Part shown: in pieces, positions 20,217-28,913 of the stretch
Position numbering within the stretch: the stretch's first letter is position 1
Layout of the letters: each line of letters starts with the position of its first letter
Assembly (NCBI RefSeq): GCF_000743355.1
Contig: NZ_JQEI01000028.1
Span: forward strand, 1 to 38,164
Length of the DNA: 38,164 nt
Source: Serratia sp. Ag1
Lineage (GTDB): Bacteria; Pseudomonadota; Gammaproteobacteria; Enterobacterales; Enterobacteriaceae
Direction of reading: 5' to 3'
The notes under the pieces: model-generated
The model's input: the letters and a program-made list of their open reading frames with translations, nothing else
The model's database searches: none
Told to the model about the DNA's origin: nothing
Program-made: the position numbers and the translations under genes

Positions 20217-20963
20217 ATGACGACAATGTGGAAATGGTTACATCAATTTGCCCGGCCTGAACGCTTGTACCATGTCTGTGGCCGCTTTACTCCCTGGCTG
20301 GGGATCGCCGGGGCCATCTGCCTGTTGATCGGTTGGGTATGGGGCTTTGGTTTCGCGCCAAAAGATTATCAACAGGGCGACAGCTTCCGCATCATGTATA
20401 TCCATGTGCCTGCGGCGATGTGGTCGATGGGGATCTACGCGTCGATGGCGATCGCTGCTTTTATCGGCCTGGTCTGGCAGATGAAAATGTCAGATACCGT
20501 AGTCGCTGCGATGGCACCGGTTGGTGCGGTATTCACCTTTATTGCGCTGGTCACCGGTTCTGCCTGGGGCAAACCCATGTGGGGTACCTGGTGGGTATGG
20601 GATGCGCGCTTGACCTCAGAGTTGGTGTTGCTGTTCCTCTATATGGGCATCATTGCGCTGTATAACGCTTTTGACGATCGTCGTCTGGCTGGGCGAGCGG
20701 CTGGCATCCTGGTGCTGGTGGGTGTCGTCAATATTCCGATCATCCATTTCTCTGTTGAATGGTGGAACACCCTGCATCAGGGCTCGACCAATATGCAGCA
20801 GAGCATTGCGCCGAGCATGCGCACGCCGCTGCGTTGGGCGATCCTCGGTTATCTTTTATTCTTTATTACGCTGACGCTAATGCGCTTGCGCAACCTGATC
20901 TTGAGCCAAGAGCGCCTGCGCCCGTGGGTGGCCGAACTGATTAATAAGGAGCGCCAATCATGA
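20217..20963 (+). CDS. ccmC: Haem lyase/transfer protein CcmC
   Basis: Membrane protein of 248 residues that loads haem onto CcmE. It carries the tryptophan-rich WWD motif (WGTWWVWDARLT), periplasmic histidines including the one in YIHVPAAMWS, and six hydrophobic segments. E. coli CcmC is 245 residues and starts at a Met corresponding to the in-frame ATG at 20226; I keep the first ATG because neither has a strong ribosome site. The end overlaps ccmD by 4 bases (ATGA). Confidence 0.95.
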   Translation: MTTMWKWLHQFARPERLYHVCGRFTPWLGIAGAICLLIGWVWGFGFAPKDYQQGDSFRIMYIHVPAAMWSMGIYASMAIAAFIGLVWQMKMSDTVVAAMAPVGAVFTFIALVTGSAWGKPMWGTWWVWDARLTSELVLLFLYMGIIALYNAFDDRRLAGRAAGILVLVGVVNIPIIHFSVEWWNTLHQGSTNMQQSIAPSMRTPLRWAILGYLLFFITLTLMRLRNLILSQERLRPWVAELINKERQS

Positions 20964-21208
20964 ATATGGCCTTCAATTCCTGGCAGGCGTTTTTTGCTAT
21001 GGGGGGATACGCTTTCTACGTTTGGCTGGCGGTGGTTGCTACCTTGCTCCCGCTATTGGGATTGGTGCTGCATACCTTTTGGCAGCGTAAACAGCTGCTG
21101 AATGAAGTCAGTCTCCGCCAAGCGCGTGAACGGCGCATTCGTCAATCACAGCGTTCAAAACAACCAACTGCCGCGCAGTCTGAGGATCAACGGAGGGAGT
21201 CATTGTGA
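20960..21208 (+). CDS. ccmD: Haem exporter protein CcmD
   Basis: Small single-span membrane protein (82 residues), required with CcmA, B and C for release of haem-loaded CcmE. One hydrophobic helix (~20-40, [17 protein letters not shown]) follows a MGGYAFYVW motif typical of CcmD, and the tail is charged and Arg/Gln-rich, facing the cytoplasm. It overlaps ccmC and ccmE by 4 bases each. Confidence 0.93.
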   Translation: MNMAFNSWQAFFAMGGYAFYVWLAVVATLLPLLGLVLHTFWQRKQLLNEVSLRQARERRIRQSQRSKQPTAAQSEDQRRESL

Positions 21209-21699
21209 ATCCACGTCGTAAAAGCCGCCTTTATCTGGCGATTGTGGTGCTGCTGGGCGTGGTGTTGACCTCCACGCTGGTGCTGTATGCGCTGCGCTCC
21301 AATATCGATCTGTTTTATACCCCAGGTGAGATTCTGCAAGGCAAAGGTGAGAAGCAGGAAAAGCCAGAGGTAGGGCAACGCTTACGCATTGGCGGCATGG
21401 TGATGCCAGGATCGGTGAAACGCGATCAGCAAAGCCTGCAGGTGAGCTTTAAAATATATGACGCCCGTGGGGCGATCGACGTCACCTATAACGGCATTCT
21501 GCCGGATCTGTTCCGCGAAGGGCAGGGGGTGGTGGCACAGGGCGTGTTGGGCGAAGGGAACGTGGTCAATGCCCGCGAAGTGCTGGCTAAACACGATGAG
21601 AAATACACCCCACCAGAAGTGGCCGAGGCGATGAAAGACAATCACCAACGCCCGGCAGAGGCCTACGTCACTCCGCAGGCTGGGAGCAGCAAGTCATGA
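21205..21699 (+). CDS. ccmE: Periplasmic haem chaperone CcmE
   Basis: Membrane-anchored haem chaperone (164 residues) that carries haem from CcmC to CcmF. An N-terminal anchor helix (~9-30) is followed by the beta-barrel domain. His130 in LAKHDEKY binds haem covalently and Tyr134 lies four residues on, exactly as in E. coli CcmE. The start is a GTG at 21205 inside the ccmD stop (GTGA), supported by GGAGG upstream; the protein then begins [10 protein letters not shown] as expected. Confidence 0.96.
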   Translation: MNPRRKSRLYLAIVVLLGVVLTSTLVLYALRSNIDLFYTPGEILQGKGEKQEKPEVGQRLRIGGMVMPGSVKRDQQSLQVSFKIYDARGAIDVTYNGILPDLFREGQGVVAQGVLGEGNVVNAREVLAKHDEKYTPPEVAEAMKDNHQRPAEAYVTPQAGSSKS

Positions 21700-23651
21700 T
21701 GCCTGAAGTCGGGAGTTTTCTGCTGTGTTTGGCGCTGGCGATTTCGCTGTTGCTGAGCATTTATCCGCAATGGGGCGCGGCGCGCCTCGATCAACGAATG
21801 ATGGCGGTGGCTCGCCCGTTGAGCTACGGCATGTTTGCCGCTATTGCGTTGGCGTTTTTCTGCCTGGTTCATGCATTTGTCACCAATGATTTCACCGTGG
21901 CTTATGTGGCCGCCAACTCCAATACGCAACTGCCGGTGTATTACCGTATTGCAGCCACTTGGGGAGCCCATGAAGGCTCGCTGCTGCTGTGGGTGCTGTT
22001 GTTGAGTTGTTGGTCGCTGGCGGTGGCGTTGTTTAGCCGCGCGATGCCGCAAGATGCGGTGGCGCGGGTGCTTTCAGTGATGGGGATGATTACCGCTGGC
22101 TTCCTGCTGTTTATCATCATGACTTCCAACCCGTTCACTCGCACATTACCTGGCTTCCCGATCGATGGCAGCGATCTCAACCCGCTGTTGCAGGATATCG
22201 GCCTGATCTTCCACCCACCGTTGCTGTATATGGGCTACGTTGGTTTCTCGGTGGCCTTTGCTTTTGCCATTGCTTCACTGATGGCCGGGCGGCTCGATAC
22301 CGCCTGGGCGCGCTGGTCACGCCCTTGGACGATGGCCGCTTGGGTCTTCCTGACCATGGGCATCGTGCTGGGTTCCGCCTGGGCCTATTACGAGCTGGGC
22401 TGGGGCGGTTGGTGGTTCTGGGATCCGGTGGAGAATGCCTCATTTATGCCGTGGCTGGCGGGAACCGCGCTGATCCACTCGTTGGCGGTCACCGAGAAAC
22501 GCGGCACTTTCAAAGCCTGGACGGTATTGCTGGCGATCACGGCTTTCTCACTGTGCCTGTTGGGTACCTTCCTGGTGCGTTCTGGCGTGCTGGTTTCCGT
22601 CCACTCGTTTGCTTCCGATCCGGCGCGTGGCATGTTTATCCTCGCCTATCTAGTGATCGTTATCGGTGGTTCATTGCTGCTGTATGCGGTGAAAGGCGGG
22701 CAAGTGCGCAGCCGGGTGCAGCATGAAACCTTCTCACGGGAAACTTTCCTGTTGGGTAATAACCTGCTGCTGATTGCCGCCATGCTGGTGGTGCTGCTGG
22801 GGACGCTGTTGCCGTTGGTGCATAAGCAACTGGGCTTGGGCAGTATTTCTATCGGCGAACCGTTTTTCAATACCATGTTTACCTGGCTGATGGCTCCGCT
22901 GGCATTGCTGCTGGGGATCGGCCCGCTGGTGCGCTGGCGGCGCGATGAACCCAGCAAACTTTGGCGTCGCCTGAGCGTTGCGTTGGTGGTGACGTTGCTG
23001 CTGTCGATCCTGTTGCCTTGGCTGTTGCAAGACAGTATTGCAGGCATGACGGTGGTCGGGCTGATGATGGCGGTATGGGTAATCGTGCTGACGCTGATGG
23101 AGTTGCACGAACGTGCCACGCATCGCCACGGTTTTTGGCCGGGGTTGGCACAACTTTCCCGCAGCCATTGGGGCATGGTCTTGGGGCATTTGGGTGTGGC
23201 CGTCACGGTGATTGGCATCGCGTTCAGTCAAAACTATAGCGTCGAGCGTGATGTGCGCATGAAGGCAGGGGATAGCGTGGAAATCCATGATTATCGCTTC
23301 ACCTTCCGCGATGTTCACGATATCCGTGGTTCGAACTATACCGGCGGCGTTGGGATTATCGACGTGACGCGTAACGGCAAGATAGAAGCCACGTTACATG
23401 CAGAAAAACGCTACTACAGCGTGGCGCGCAGCATGATGACCGAAGCGGCTATCGACGGTGGCCTGACGCGCGATCTTTATGCCGCGTTGGGTGAGGAATT
23501 GGACGACGGCTCATGGGCGGTGCGCCTTTATTACAAACCTTTTGTCCGCTGGATCTGGTTTGGCGGGCTGTTTATGGCGCTGGGTGGTGTGTTGTGTATT
23601 CTCGATCCGCGCTACCGCATGAGCAAGAAACTTAAACGTGAAGCTAAATGA
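21696..23651 (+). CDS. ccmF: Cytochrome c haem lyase subunit CcmF
   Basis: Large polytopic membrane protein of 651 residues that, with CcmH and CcmI, attaches haem to CxxCH motifs of apocytochromes in the periplasm. The WWD signature ([17 protein letters not shown]) and the [19 protein letters not shown] segment are intact, with about 14-15 hydrophobic segments and a periplasmic domain near the C-terminus. It starts at ATGATG, overlapping the ccmE stop; the second ATG (21699) is equally possible. It overlaps the ccmG frame at 23648. Confidence 0.96.
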   Translation: MMPEVGSFLLCLALAISLLLSIYPQWGAARLDQRMMAVARPLSYGMFAAIALAFFCLVHAFVTNDFTVAYVAANSNTQLPVYYRIAATWGAHEGSLLLWVLLLSCWSLAVALFSRAMPQDAVARVLSVMGMITAGFLLFIIMTSNPFTRTLPGFPIDGSDLNPLLQDIGLIFHPPLLYMGYVGFSVAFAFAIASLMAGRLDTAWARWSRPWTMAAWVFLTMGIVLGSAWAYYELGWGGWWFWDPVENASFMPWLAGTALIHSLAVTEKRGTFKAWTVLLAITAFSLCLLGTFLVRSGVLVSVHSFASDPARGMFILAYLVIVIGGSLLLYAVKGGQVRSRVQHETFSRETFLLGNNLLLIAAMLVVLLGTLLPLVHKQLGLGSISIGEPFFNTMFTWLMAPLALLLGIGPLVRWRRDEPSKLWRRLSVALVVTLLLSILLPWLLQDSIAGMTVVGLMMAVWVIVLTLMELHERATHRHGFWPGLAQLSRSHWGMVLGHLGVAVTVIGIAFSQNYSVERDVRMKAGDSVEIHDYRFTFRDVHDIRGSNYTGGVGIIDVTRNGKIEATLHAEKRYYSVARSMMTEAAIDGGLTRDLYAALGEELDDGSWAVRLYYKPFVRWIWFGGLFMALGGVLCILDPRYRMSKKLKREAK

Positions 23652-23662
23652 GAGGAACAGGC

Positions 23663-24214
23663 ATGAGGCGTAATCTGTTGTTTATTCCGTTAATCTTGTT
23701 CCTGCTGCTGGTGGTGGCCTTGCTGGTGCAACTGACGCGCAACGCCGGGGGCGAGGATCCGACCATGCTGGAATCCGCGCTGATCGGCAAACCCGTGCCG
23801 ACTTTTAAGCTGGAGTCGCTGGAACAACCCGGCAAAACCTTCGATCAGGCCGTGCTGCGCAACGGTAAGCCGATGTTGCTTAACGTTTGGGCAACCTGGT
23901 GCCCCACCTGCCGTGCAGAGCATCAATACCTCAATACACTGGCAGCCCAAGGGGTGCGTGTCGTAGGGCTCAACTACAAAGACGATCGTACCAAAGCGAT
24001 AACCTGGCTCAATCAGTTGGGTAATCCTTATGCCCTCAGTCTGTTCGATGGTGACGGTATGCTGGGGCTGGATCTCGGTGTTTATGGTGCGCCGGAAACT
24101 TTCCTGATCGACGGTGACGGTATTATTCGCTATCGCCACGCTGGGGATATGAATGAACGTGTCTGGCAGCAAGAGGTTTTACCGCTGTACCGTAAGTACG
24201 GGGGTGATGCATGA
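23663..24214 (+). CDS. ccmG: Thiol:disulfide interchange protein CcmG/DsbE
   Basis: Membrane-anchored periplasmic thioredoxin-like protein (183 residues) that keeps the apocytochrome cysteines reduced for haem attachment. An N-terminal anchor (~5-25) precedes a thioredoxin fold with the active site WCPTC (Cys80, Cys83) and a GAPETFLID cis-Pro region. I pick the ATG at 23663 (AGAGGAA upstream), giving MRRNLLFIPL like E. coli. The ATG at 23648 overlaps the ccmF stop and would add 5 residues. It overlaps ccmH by 4 bases. Confidence 0.94.
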   Translation: MRRNLLFIPLILFLLLVVALLVQLTRNAGGEDPTMLESALIGKPVPTFKLESLEQPGKTFDQAVLRNGKPMLLNVWATWCPTCRAEHQYLNTLAAQGVRVVGLNYKDDRTKAITWLNQLGNPYALSLFDGDGMLGLDLGVYGAPETFLIDGDGIIRYRHAGDMNERVWQQEVLPLYRKYGGDA

Positions 24215-24678
24215 GGTTGATGACTCTGATGCTGGGCATATTGCTGAGTTGGAGTGCAGCGGCGGCGATCGACACCTATCAATTCAAGACGGTAGAGCAA
24301 GAACAGCAGTACCGCGAATTGACTGAGCAGCTACGTTGCCCCAAATGCCAGAACAACAGCATTGCTGATTCCAACGCCATTATCGCGGCGGATATGCGCA
24401 ACAAAGTGTATGAATTGATGATGCAGGGTCAAAGCAAGCAGCAGGTGGTCGATTATATGGTGGCGCGCTATGGCAATTTCGTGACCTATGAGCCGCCGGT
24501 CACCCCTGCAACGCTGATTCTGTGGGTTGGGCCATTACTGTTTGTGCTGATCGGTGGTGCGGTAGTGATCATGCGCACCCGCCGTCGCCAGGCAGATGTG
24601 GGGCATGAAGACTTCTCCGTGCAGGAGCGGAAGCGCCTTGCTGCGTTGCTGGAAGAGACTGAAAGGAAGAAACCTTAA
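24211..24678 (+). CDS. ccmH: Cytochrome c maturation protein CcmH (short form)
   Basis: Periplasmic thiol oxidoreductase of 155 residues. A signal peptide/anchor (~1-19) is followed by the LRCPKCQNNSI motif (Cys43, Cys46), a helical domain and a C-terminal membrane span (LILWVGPLLFVLIGGAVVIM). It exchanges disulfides with apocytochrome c before haem ligation by CcmF. In E. coli the equivalent protein is fused to CcmI; here the gene stops after the first half and ccmI follows with a one-base overlap (TAATG). Confidence 0.95.
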   Translation: MRLMTLMLGILLSWSAAAAIDTYQFKTVEQEQQYRELTEQLRCPKCQNNSIADSNAIIAADMRNKVYELMMQGQSKQQVVDYMVARYGNFVTYEPPVTPATLILWVGPLLFVLIGGAVVIMRTRRRQADVGHEDFSVQERKRLAALLEETERKKP

Positions 24679-25889
24679 TGGCTTTTTGGCTGATGGTTAT
24701 AGTGCTACTGGTTGGGGCTGCCGCGTTACTGGTGATCCCCACGCTGCGCCAGAGCAAAGAGAGTGCGGCTGCCAGCCGTGATGCGTTGAATAAGGCATTT
24801 TATCAGGATCGCCTCAGTGAGTTAGAGCAGGATGAACAGCAGGGCGTCGTGGCGGAACGGCCTGAAATGGTCAAGGAACTGCAGCAGAACCTGCTGAATG
24901 ACATCCCTGGGCAGCAGGAAGAGCATGCGCGGCCAATCAGCCGTTGGGCGCTGGTACCCGGTGTGGCACTGTTGGCGGTGGTGGCGGTCGGTCTTTATCT
25001 GAAAACCGGTGGACTGGATCAGGTTAAGGCTTGGCATCAGGTAGAATCCCAGATGCCTGAATTGCGTCAACGCGTGGCTGACGAACGTGCGCAGCCACTC
25101 ACCAAGGAAGAGATTGCCCGCCTTGGGCTGGGGTTGCGTACCGCTTTGCAGGACGATGACAGGAATATTAACGATTGGATGATGCTTGGCCGCGTTGGCA
25201 TGGCGTTGAATAATGCTACCACTGCGACGCAGGCTTTTGCCCATGCCTATCGGCTGGAGCCAAATAACATGGATGTGCGTCTCGGTTATGCCGAAGTGTT
25301 GACGCGATCCAGCGATCCACAAGATAATCAGCAAGCTACCGAGATGTTGCGCAAGATGGCGGCGGAAGATCATACCAATCTTCGGGTATTCAGCCTGCTG
25401 GCGTTTAATGCGTTTGAGCAAGAGAATTACCCGCAGGCGATCGCAGCCTGGCAGGTGATGCTGAAACTGCTACCGGCTGACGATCCGCGTATTCAAGTGA
25501 TCAAGCGCAGCATTGAACAAGCAAAAGTACAGACAGGTGAAGAAACTGTTAAACTTGTCGTGAATGTCACGTTGTCGCCAGAGGCGGCAAAAGCATTACC
25601 GCAACAAGGAGCACTGGTCGTTTCGGTTACTGATGGTGCTAACCCGGTGCCGGTCGCGGTTAAACAATTGCCGCTGAGCCGTTTCCCGCTGTCATTTTCT
25701 CTGGATGACAGTAACGCGATGATGCCTGAGCGCCTGCTTTCTGCGTTGTCTCAGGTCAAGGTACGCGTCCGTCTTTCACAAGATGGTCTGGCCACTCCAC
25801 AAGCGGGTGACTGGTTTGGGGAAAGCGGAGTGCAGAAATTCAGCGGCAAAGAGCAGGTCAGTGTCCAGATAGACAAGCAGGTTCCCTGA
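24678..25889 (+). CDS. ccmI: Apocytochrome c chaperone CcmI
   Basis: Membrane protein of 403 residues that holds apocytochrome c for the CcmFH ligase. Two N-terminal membrane helices (~3-20 and ~94-112) flank a loop with the NKAFYQDRLSELEQDE motif. A TPR-containing periplasmic region follows (~140-290), then a beta-rich C-terminal domain. It corresponds to the second half of E. coli CcmH. It is the last gene of the ccm operon; mlaA starts 31 bases downstream, so read-through is possible. Confidence 0.93.
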   Translation: MAFWLMVIVLLVGAAALLVIPTLRQSKESAAASRDALNKAFYQDRLSELEQDEQQGVVAERPEMVKELQQNLLNDIPGQQEEHARPISRWALVPGVALLAVVAVGLYLKTGGLDQVKAWHQVESQMPELRQRVADERAQPLTKEEIARLGLGLRTALQDDDRNINDWMMLGRVGMALNNATTATQAFAHAYRLEPNNMDVRLGYAEVLTRSSDPQDNQQATEMLRKMAAEDHTNLRVFSLLAFNAFEQENYPQAIAAWQVMLKLLPADDPRIQVIKRSIEQAKVQTGEETVKLVVNVTLSPEAAKALPQQGALVVSVTDGANPVPVAVKQLPLSRFPLSFSLDDSNAMMPERLLSALSQVKVRVRLSQDGLATPQAGDWFGESGVQKFSGKEQVSVQIDKQVP

Positions 25890-25920
25890 TCAAAACTGAA
25901 TGGGTTTCATGGAGAAGAGT

Positions 25921-26682
25921 ATGAACTTTCGCCTGACTGGGCTGGCTTTCGCAACGGTACTGCTGGTGGGCTGTGCCAGCACACCAGCTAATGAGCCGCA
26001 AGGGCGTTCGGATCCCCTTGAAGGGTTTAACCGGGCGATGTTTAATTTCAACTACAACGTGATGGATCCTTATGTAGTTCGCCCAGTAGCGGTGGTATGG
26101 CGTGATTATGTGCCAATGCCAGCACGTAATGGTTTAAACAACTTTACGTCCAACCTGGAAGAACCTGCCAGCATGGTGAACGAATTCCTGCGTGGTAACC
26201 CTTATCAAGGCATGATCCACTTCAACCGTTTCTTCCTGAATACATTATTGGGTATGGGCGGGTTGATTGACGTAGCCAGCATGGCGAACCCGAAACTGGC
26301 GCGTGAAGAGCCGCGCCGCTTTGGTGGCACGCTGGGTAATTACGGTGTGGGTTATGGTCCGTATGTTCACTTGCCGGTTTATGGCAGTTTTACTATTCGT
26401 GAAGACGGTGGCGACTGGGCTGATAGCCTTTATCCGGTATTAAGCTATCTGACTTTCTGGATGTCGGCGGGCAAGTGGGCGGTGGAAGGGATCGAAACGC
26501 GTGCGCGGTTGCTGGATTCCGACGGTTTGCTGCGTAACTCTTCCGATCCTTATGTGATGACGCGCGAAGCTTACTTCCAGCGCCATGACTTCAAAGCCAG
26601 CGGTGGGGTGCTTAAACCACAAGAAAACCCGAATGCCAAGGCGATTGAAGGCGAGCTGGATGAGATCGATTCAGCGAAATAG
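25921..26682 (+). CDS. mlaA: Outer-membrane phospholipid-removal lipoprotein MlaA (VacJ)
   Basis: Outer-membrane lipoprotein (253 residues) that removes mislocalised phospholipids from the outer leaflet and passes them to MlaC with the MlaBDEF transporter. The lipobox is LVGC (Cys18). The conserved DPLEGFNRAMFNFN segment and GYGVGPYVHLP-type loops match E. coli MlaA (251 residues) throughout. I start at the ATG at 25921 with GGAG 6-7 bases upstream, since the in-frame start at 25900 would spoil the signal peptide. Its other pathway genes are not in the window. Confidence 0.96.
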   Translation: MNFRLTGLAFATVLLVGCASTPANEPQGRSDPLEGFNRAMFNFNYNVMDPYVVRPVAVVWRDYVPMPARNGLNNFTSNLEEPASMVNEFLRGNPYQGMIHFNRFFLNTLLGMGGLIDVASMANPKLAREEPRRFGGTLGNYGVGYGPYVHLPVYGSFTIREDGGDWADSLYPVLSYLTFWMSAGKWAVEGIETRARLLDSDGLLRNSSDPYVMTREAYFQRHDFKASGGVLKPQENPNAKAIEGELDEIDSAK

Positions 26683-26705
26683 CCTGTTTTCTATAAAAGT
26701 GACAT

Positions 26706-26733
26706 AAAAAAAGCGCCGTTGCAGGCGCTTTTT
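26706..26733. terminator. Bidirectional intrinsic terminator between mlaA and fadL
   Basis: AAGCGCC (26711-26717) and GGCGCTT (26724-26730) form a GC-rich stem with a 6-base loop, flanked by A-run on the left and T-run on the right. It can stop transcription from both convergent genes, mlaA (plus) and fadL (minus). Confidence 0.9.
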
Positions 26734-26749
26734 CGTATGGCAGAATCTG

Positions 26750-28027
26750 TTAGAAACTGTAGTTGAAGTTGGCACCAGACAACCAGGCAGAACCTTCAGA
26801 ATCGAAGGTATAAGGGCCTTCGTTGATGGTCACTTTCTGGCCGTGCATATAGGCGAGGCCGAAGTCAACAGACGCATCTTTGTTGAAGGCGTAAGTTGTA
26901 CCTACGCTGAACCAGGTACGGTTCTGATCCGGGATGGAGATCGAACGGTTAGCCGCAGGAACCGGGCTTTGGTCGAAGGCGACACCGGTACGGAAAGTCC
27001 AGTTGTCGTCATAGAAATACGTGGTACCCAGCGCCATGCGGTAAGCGTCGCGGAAGCCTTCATGCTTCAGGAACAACGTCTGGCCATCATTACCGGTAGC
27101 GCGCAATTCTTGGAACTGGCTCCAACTGGTATAAGCCATGCTGTAGTGCATTGCCCATTGTGGTGCGACTTTGTTATAACCTGAAACTTCCCACATTTCT
27201 GGCAGATTCAGATCCAGCGAACCAGGAATGGTGCTGCCGTTGGTGCCCCATGGCAAACCGGTTCTTGCCTGAGCTGGGTTCAAGCTGGAAGGTAAGTCAC
27301 TCGAGTAATCGCCATCGAAGCTAATCTTCACTTTTGAACGATAGGTGAAGCCATAGCGGTTATTCTCATCGACTTCATACAGCAAGCCAGCATTCCAGCC
27401 ATAACCCCATCTGTTGCCTTCCAGCTTGGAGATTTGTGTCGTCGCAGGAATACCCAAGAGAGCACCGCTTTCACCAGCGTGACGCTCAAGTTTTGCATCG
27501 GCATTGACGGCATCAAAGCCTAACCCGAAGCTGAAGTGCTGATTCAGGCGGTAAGCCGCACTCAGGTTCAAGTTGACAGTGGTCAGCTCGGTTTTACCGC
27601 CGTAAGGGCCAGCAGGGTAGCTGTCGCTGAACTCTGTGGACAACCCGTAGTTACTGACGACAGACCCGCCCACCGCCCACTGCTCGTTCAGCGGTTGGAT
27701 ATAGTGCAGGTTTGGCACCCAAGCTGTTGGCGCGATGTTCTTCGCGTCCAGATTGGCTCCTGAAGGAGATGTACCGCTGATATCAACGTTTGGGTTGATG
27801 AAGACGGCACCGGCAGATACAGATGGGCGGGCAAACATCATCATGGTAGCTGGGTTACGGCTACCAGAGGCGGCTGAATCTGCCATTGCGCCTTCGCCAG
27901 AATAAGCACGCCCTAAACCGACTGATGAAAACTCATTCAGTTGGAATCCTGCGGCATATACGTTTGAAGAGATAATCGCCACTGCAACTGCAAGAGCTGA
28001 TTTAGTGAACAGGTTTTTCTGGCTCAT
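26750..28027 (-). CDS. fadL: Long-chain fatty acid outer-membrane transporter FadL
   Basis: Fourteen-strand outer-membrane barrel (425 residues) that imports long-chain fatty acids. The signal peptide ends SNVYA before the mature [19 protein letters not shown] hatch region, typical of FadL, and the chain ends in Phe. The ATG at 28027 follows GAGG by about 9 bases; the upstream TTG in the same frame is not needed. It is preceded by a good sigma-70 promoter overlapped by a FadR-like site, so acyl-CoA should induce it. It is convergent with mlaA. Confidence 0.96.
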   Translation of the reverse strand: MSQKNLFTKSALAVAVAIISSNVYAAGFQLNEFSSVGLGRAYSGEGAMADSAASGSRNPATMMMFARPSVSAGAVFINPNVDISGTSPSGANLDAKNIAPTAWVPNLHYIQPLNEQWAVGGSVVSNYGLSTEFSDSYPAGPYGGKTELTTVNLNLSAAYRLNQHFSFGLGFDAVNADAKLERHAGESGALLGIPATTQISKLEGNRWGYGWNAGLLYEVDENNRYGFTYRSKVKISFDGDYSSDLPSSLNPAQARTGLPWGTNGSTIPGSLDLNLPEMWEVSGYNKVAPQWAMHYSMAYTSWSQFQELRATGNDGQTLFLKHEGFRDAYRMALGTTYFYDDNWTFRTGVAFDQSPVPAANRSISIPDQNRTWFSVGTTYAFNKDASVDFGLAYMHGQKVTINEGPYTFDSEGSAWLSGANFNYSF

Positions 28028-28089
28028 GACCAAAACCTCATTTTATATTTTTATTTAAACTATGTTACACAGGGTAACAATGAAAAATA

Positions 28090-28118
28090 ATTGTAGAGGT
28101 CTGTTCTCAATTAGACAA
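28090..28118 (-). promoter_or_regulatory. Sigma-70 promoter of fadL
   Basis: On the minus strand, -35 TTGTCT (28118-28113) and -10 TACAAT (28095-28090) are separated by 17 bases. Transcription should start near 28083, giving a leader of about 56 bases. The upstream FadR-like site touches the -35 box. Confidence 0.65.
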
Positions 28119-28130
28119 ATCAGACCAGTG
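28114..28130 (-). promoter_or_regulatory. FadR operator 1 at the fadL promoter
   Basis: Minus-strand CACTGGTCTGATTTGTC closely follows the recalled FadR consensus AGCTGGTCCGAYNTGTT, with the CTGGTC-N-GA core intact. It overlaps the -35 box of fadL, the right place for repression. Confidence 0.7.
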
Positions 28131-28137
28131 GCTGAAT

Positions 28138-28154
28138 TATAGGTCTGACCTGTT
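28138..28154 (+). promoter_or_regulatory. FadR operator 2 upstream of fadL
   Basis: The core AGGTC-T-GACCT (28141-28151) is a perfect palindrome and the site continues TGTT as in the FadR consensus. It lies about 20 bases upstream of the first site, so two dimers could bind cooperatively. Confidence 0.7.
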
Positions 28155-28430
28155 ATGTTGTTGCAAGTTTGTTTTGTGTTTATTTCAAAGTTGATATCAA
28201 AAAAGAGATCTGCATTACAAAAAAAACGAAACAATAATGAAACTTTTACTATTTCTTAGCAGAGAGTCATTTCTATTCGGTGTTTTTTACCTGTTGAAGC
28301 ACTTACAAAAAGTAAGGCTAGTGATTGGCCTGCACGCGGCGTAAAATAACCACAGTATTTTATTTACTTGCGCCAGATCATCAATGGCTTTTGGGGCGAG
28401 TTTGAAGCAGCCCGTGAGGAGATTTTAAAC

Positions 28431-28727
28431 ATGTCAGATGCAATTAATAAATGCAGTACTCAGGAAACCGCAGCCTGTTGCTGTATGGATGTCGGCACCA
28501 TCATGGATAATACCGATTGCACCGCGTCTTATAGCCGGGTATTCACCAGCCAGCAAGAAGCAGAGGCTACTCTGGCAGCCCTGACAGAGAAAGCACGCGG
28601 TGTTGAATCGGATCCTTGTGATATTAGCAGCAGCATTAAGCCGGTTGACGGCGGCGTGCAGTTGGATATTGATTTTACTTTCGCTTGCCAGGCTGAAACC
28701 CTGATCTTCCAGCTCGGTCTGCGTTAA
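28431..28727 (+). CDS. yfcZ: YfcZ/YiiS family protein
   Basis: Small cysteine-rich protein of 98 residues, function not established. It matches E. coli YfcZ over its length: CCCMDVGTIMDNTDCTASYSRVF near the start and IDFTFACQAETLIFQLGLR at the end. The ATG at 28431 has AGGAG 9 bases upstream; the in-frame start at 28368 would add 21 residues not seen in the family. It lies between fadL and fadI as in E. coli, so a link with fatty-acid use is possible but unproven. Confidence 0.93.
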   Translation: MSDAINKCSTQETAACCCMDVGTIMDNTDCTASYSRVFTSQQEAEATLAALTEKARGVESDPCDISSSIKPVDGGVQLDIDFTFACQAETLIFQLGLR

Positions 28728-28737
28728 TTGCTGTGCA

Positions 28738-28765
28738 AACCTGCACAAAGTTCTTTGTGCAGGTT
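28738..28765 (+). terminator. Hairpin terminator after yfcZ
   Basis: AACCTGCACAAA (28738-28749) pairs over 12 bp with TTTGTGCAGGTT (28754-28765) around a 4-base loop, 11 bases after the yfcZ stop. The stem is very stable but the following T-run is poor (CCGTTATCC). Confidence 0.6.
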
Positions 28766-28822
28766 CCGTTATCCCCTTCAAGCGGAAAGTTGCTCCCGCT
28801 CCCAGTTTTCACTTCCGTTGGT

Positions 28823-28850
28823 TTGCCAAATATAAACATTCGGTTAACAA
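28823..28850 (+). promoter_or_regulatory. Sigma-70 promoter of fadIJ
   Basis: TTGCCA (28823-28828) and TAACAA (28845-28850) are spaced by 16 bases; AACAAT one base later gives 17. Transcription would start near 28858, exactly where the FadR-like site begins. Confidence 0.5.
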
Positions 28851-28857
28851 TGACTCC

Positions 28858-28874
28858 ATCAGGTCAGACCTCTT
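28858..28874 (+). promoter_or_regulatory. FadR operator at the fadIJ start site
   Basis: The core AGGTC-A-GACCT (28861-28871) is a perfect palindrome that fits the FadR consensus. It lies just downstream of the predicted promoter, 40-56 bases before the fadI ATG, so FadR would block transcription until acyl-CoA is present. Confidence 0.72.
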
Positions 28875-28913
28875 TTTGCCCGTTGTGTTGACGGCCCATT
28901 TTCAGGAGTGTTT

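Larger units (their letters stand above)
28034..28430. other. fadL-yfcZ divergent intergenic region
   Basis: About 400 AT-rich bases. The left third holds the fadL promoter and two FadR-like sites. The right end holds the AGGAG ribosome site of yfcZ. Between about 28160 and 28410 I see no gene, repeat or strong promoter that I could defend. Confidence 0.5.

Noticed and set aside
22734-23318. A 194-residue frame antisense to ccmF
   Set aside because: Very rich in His, Gln and Arg, as expected from the complement of a hydrophobic membrane-protein gene; no ribosome site.
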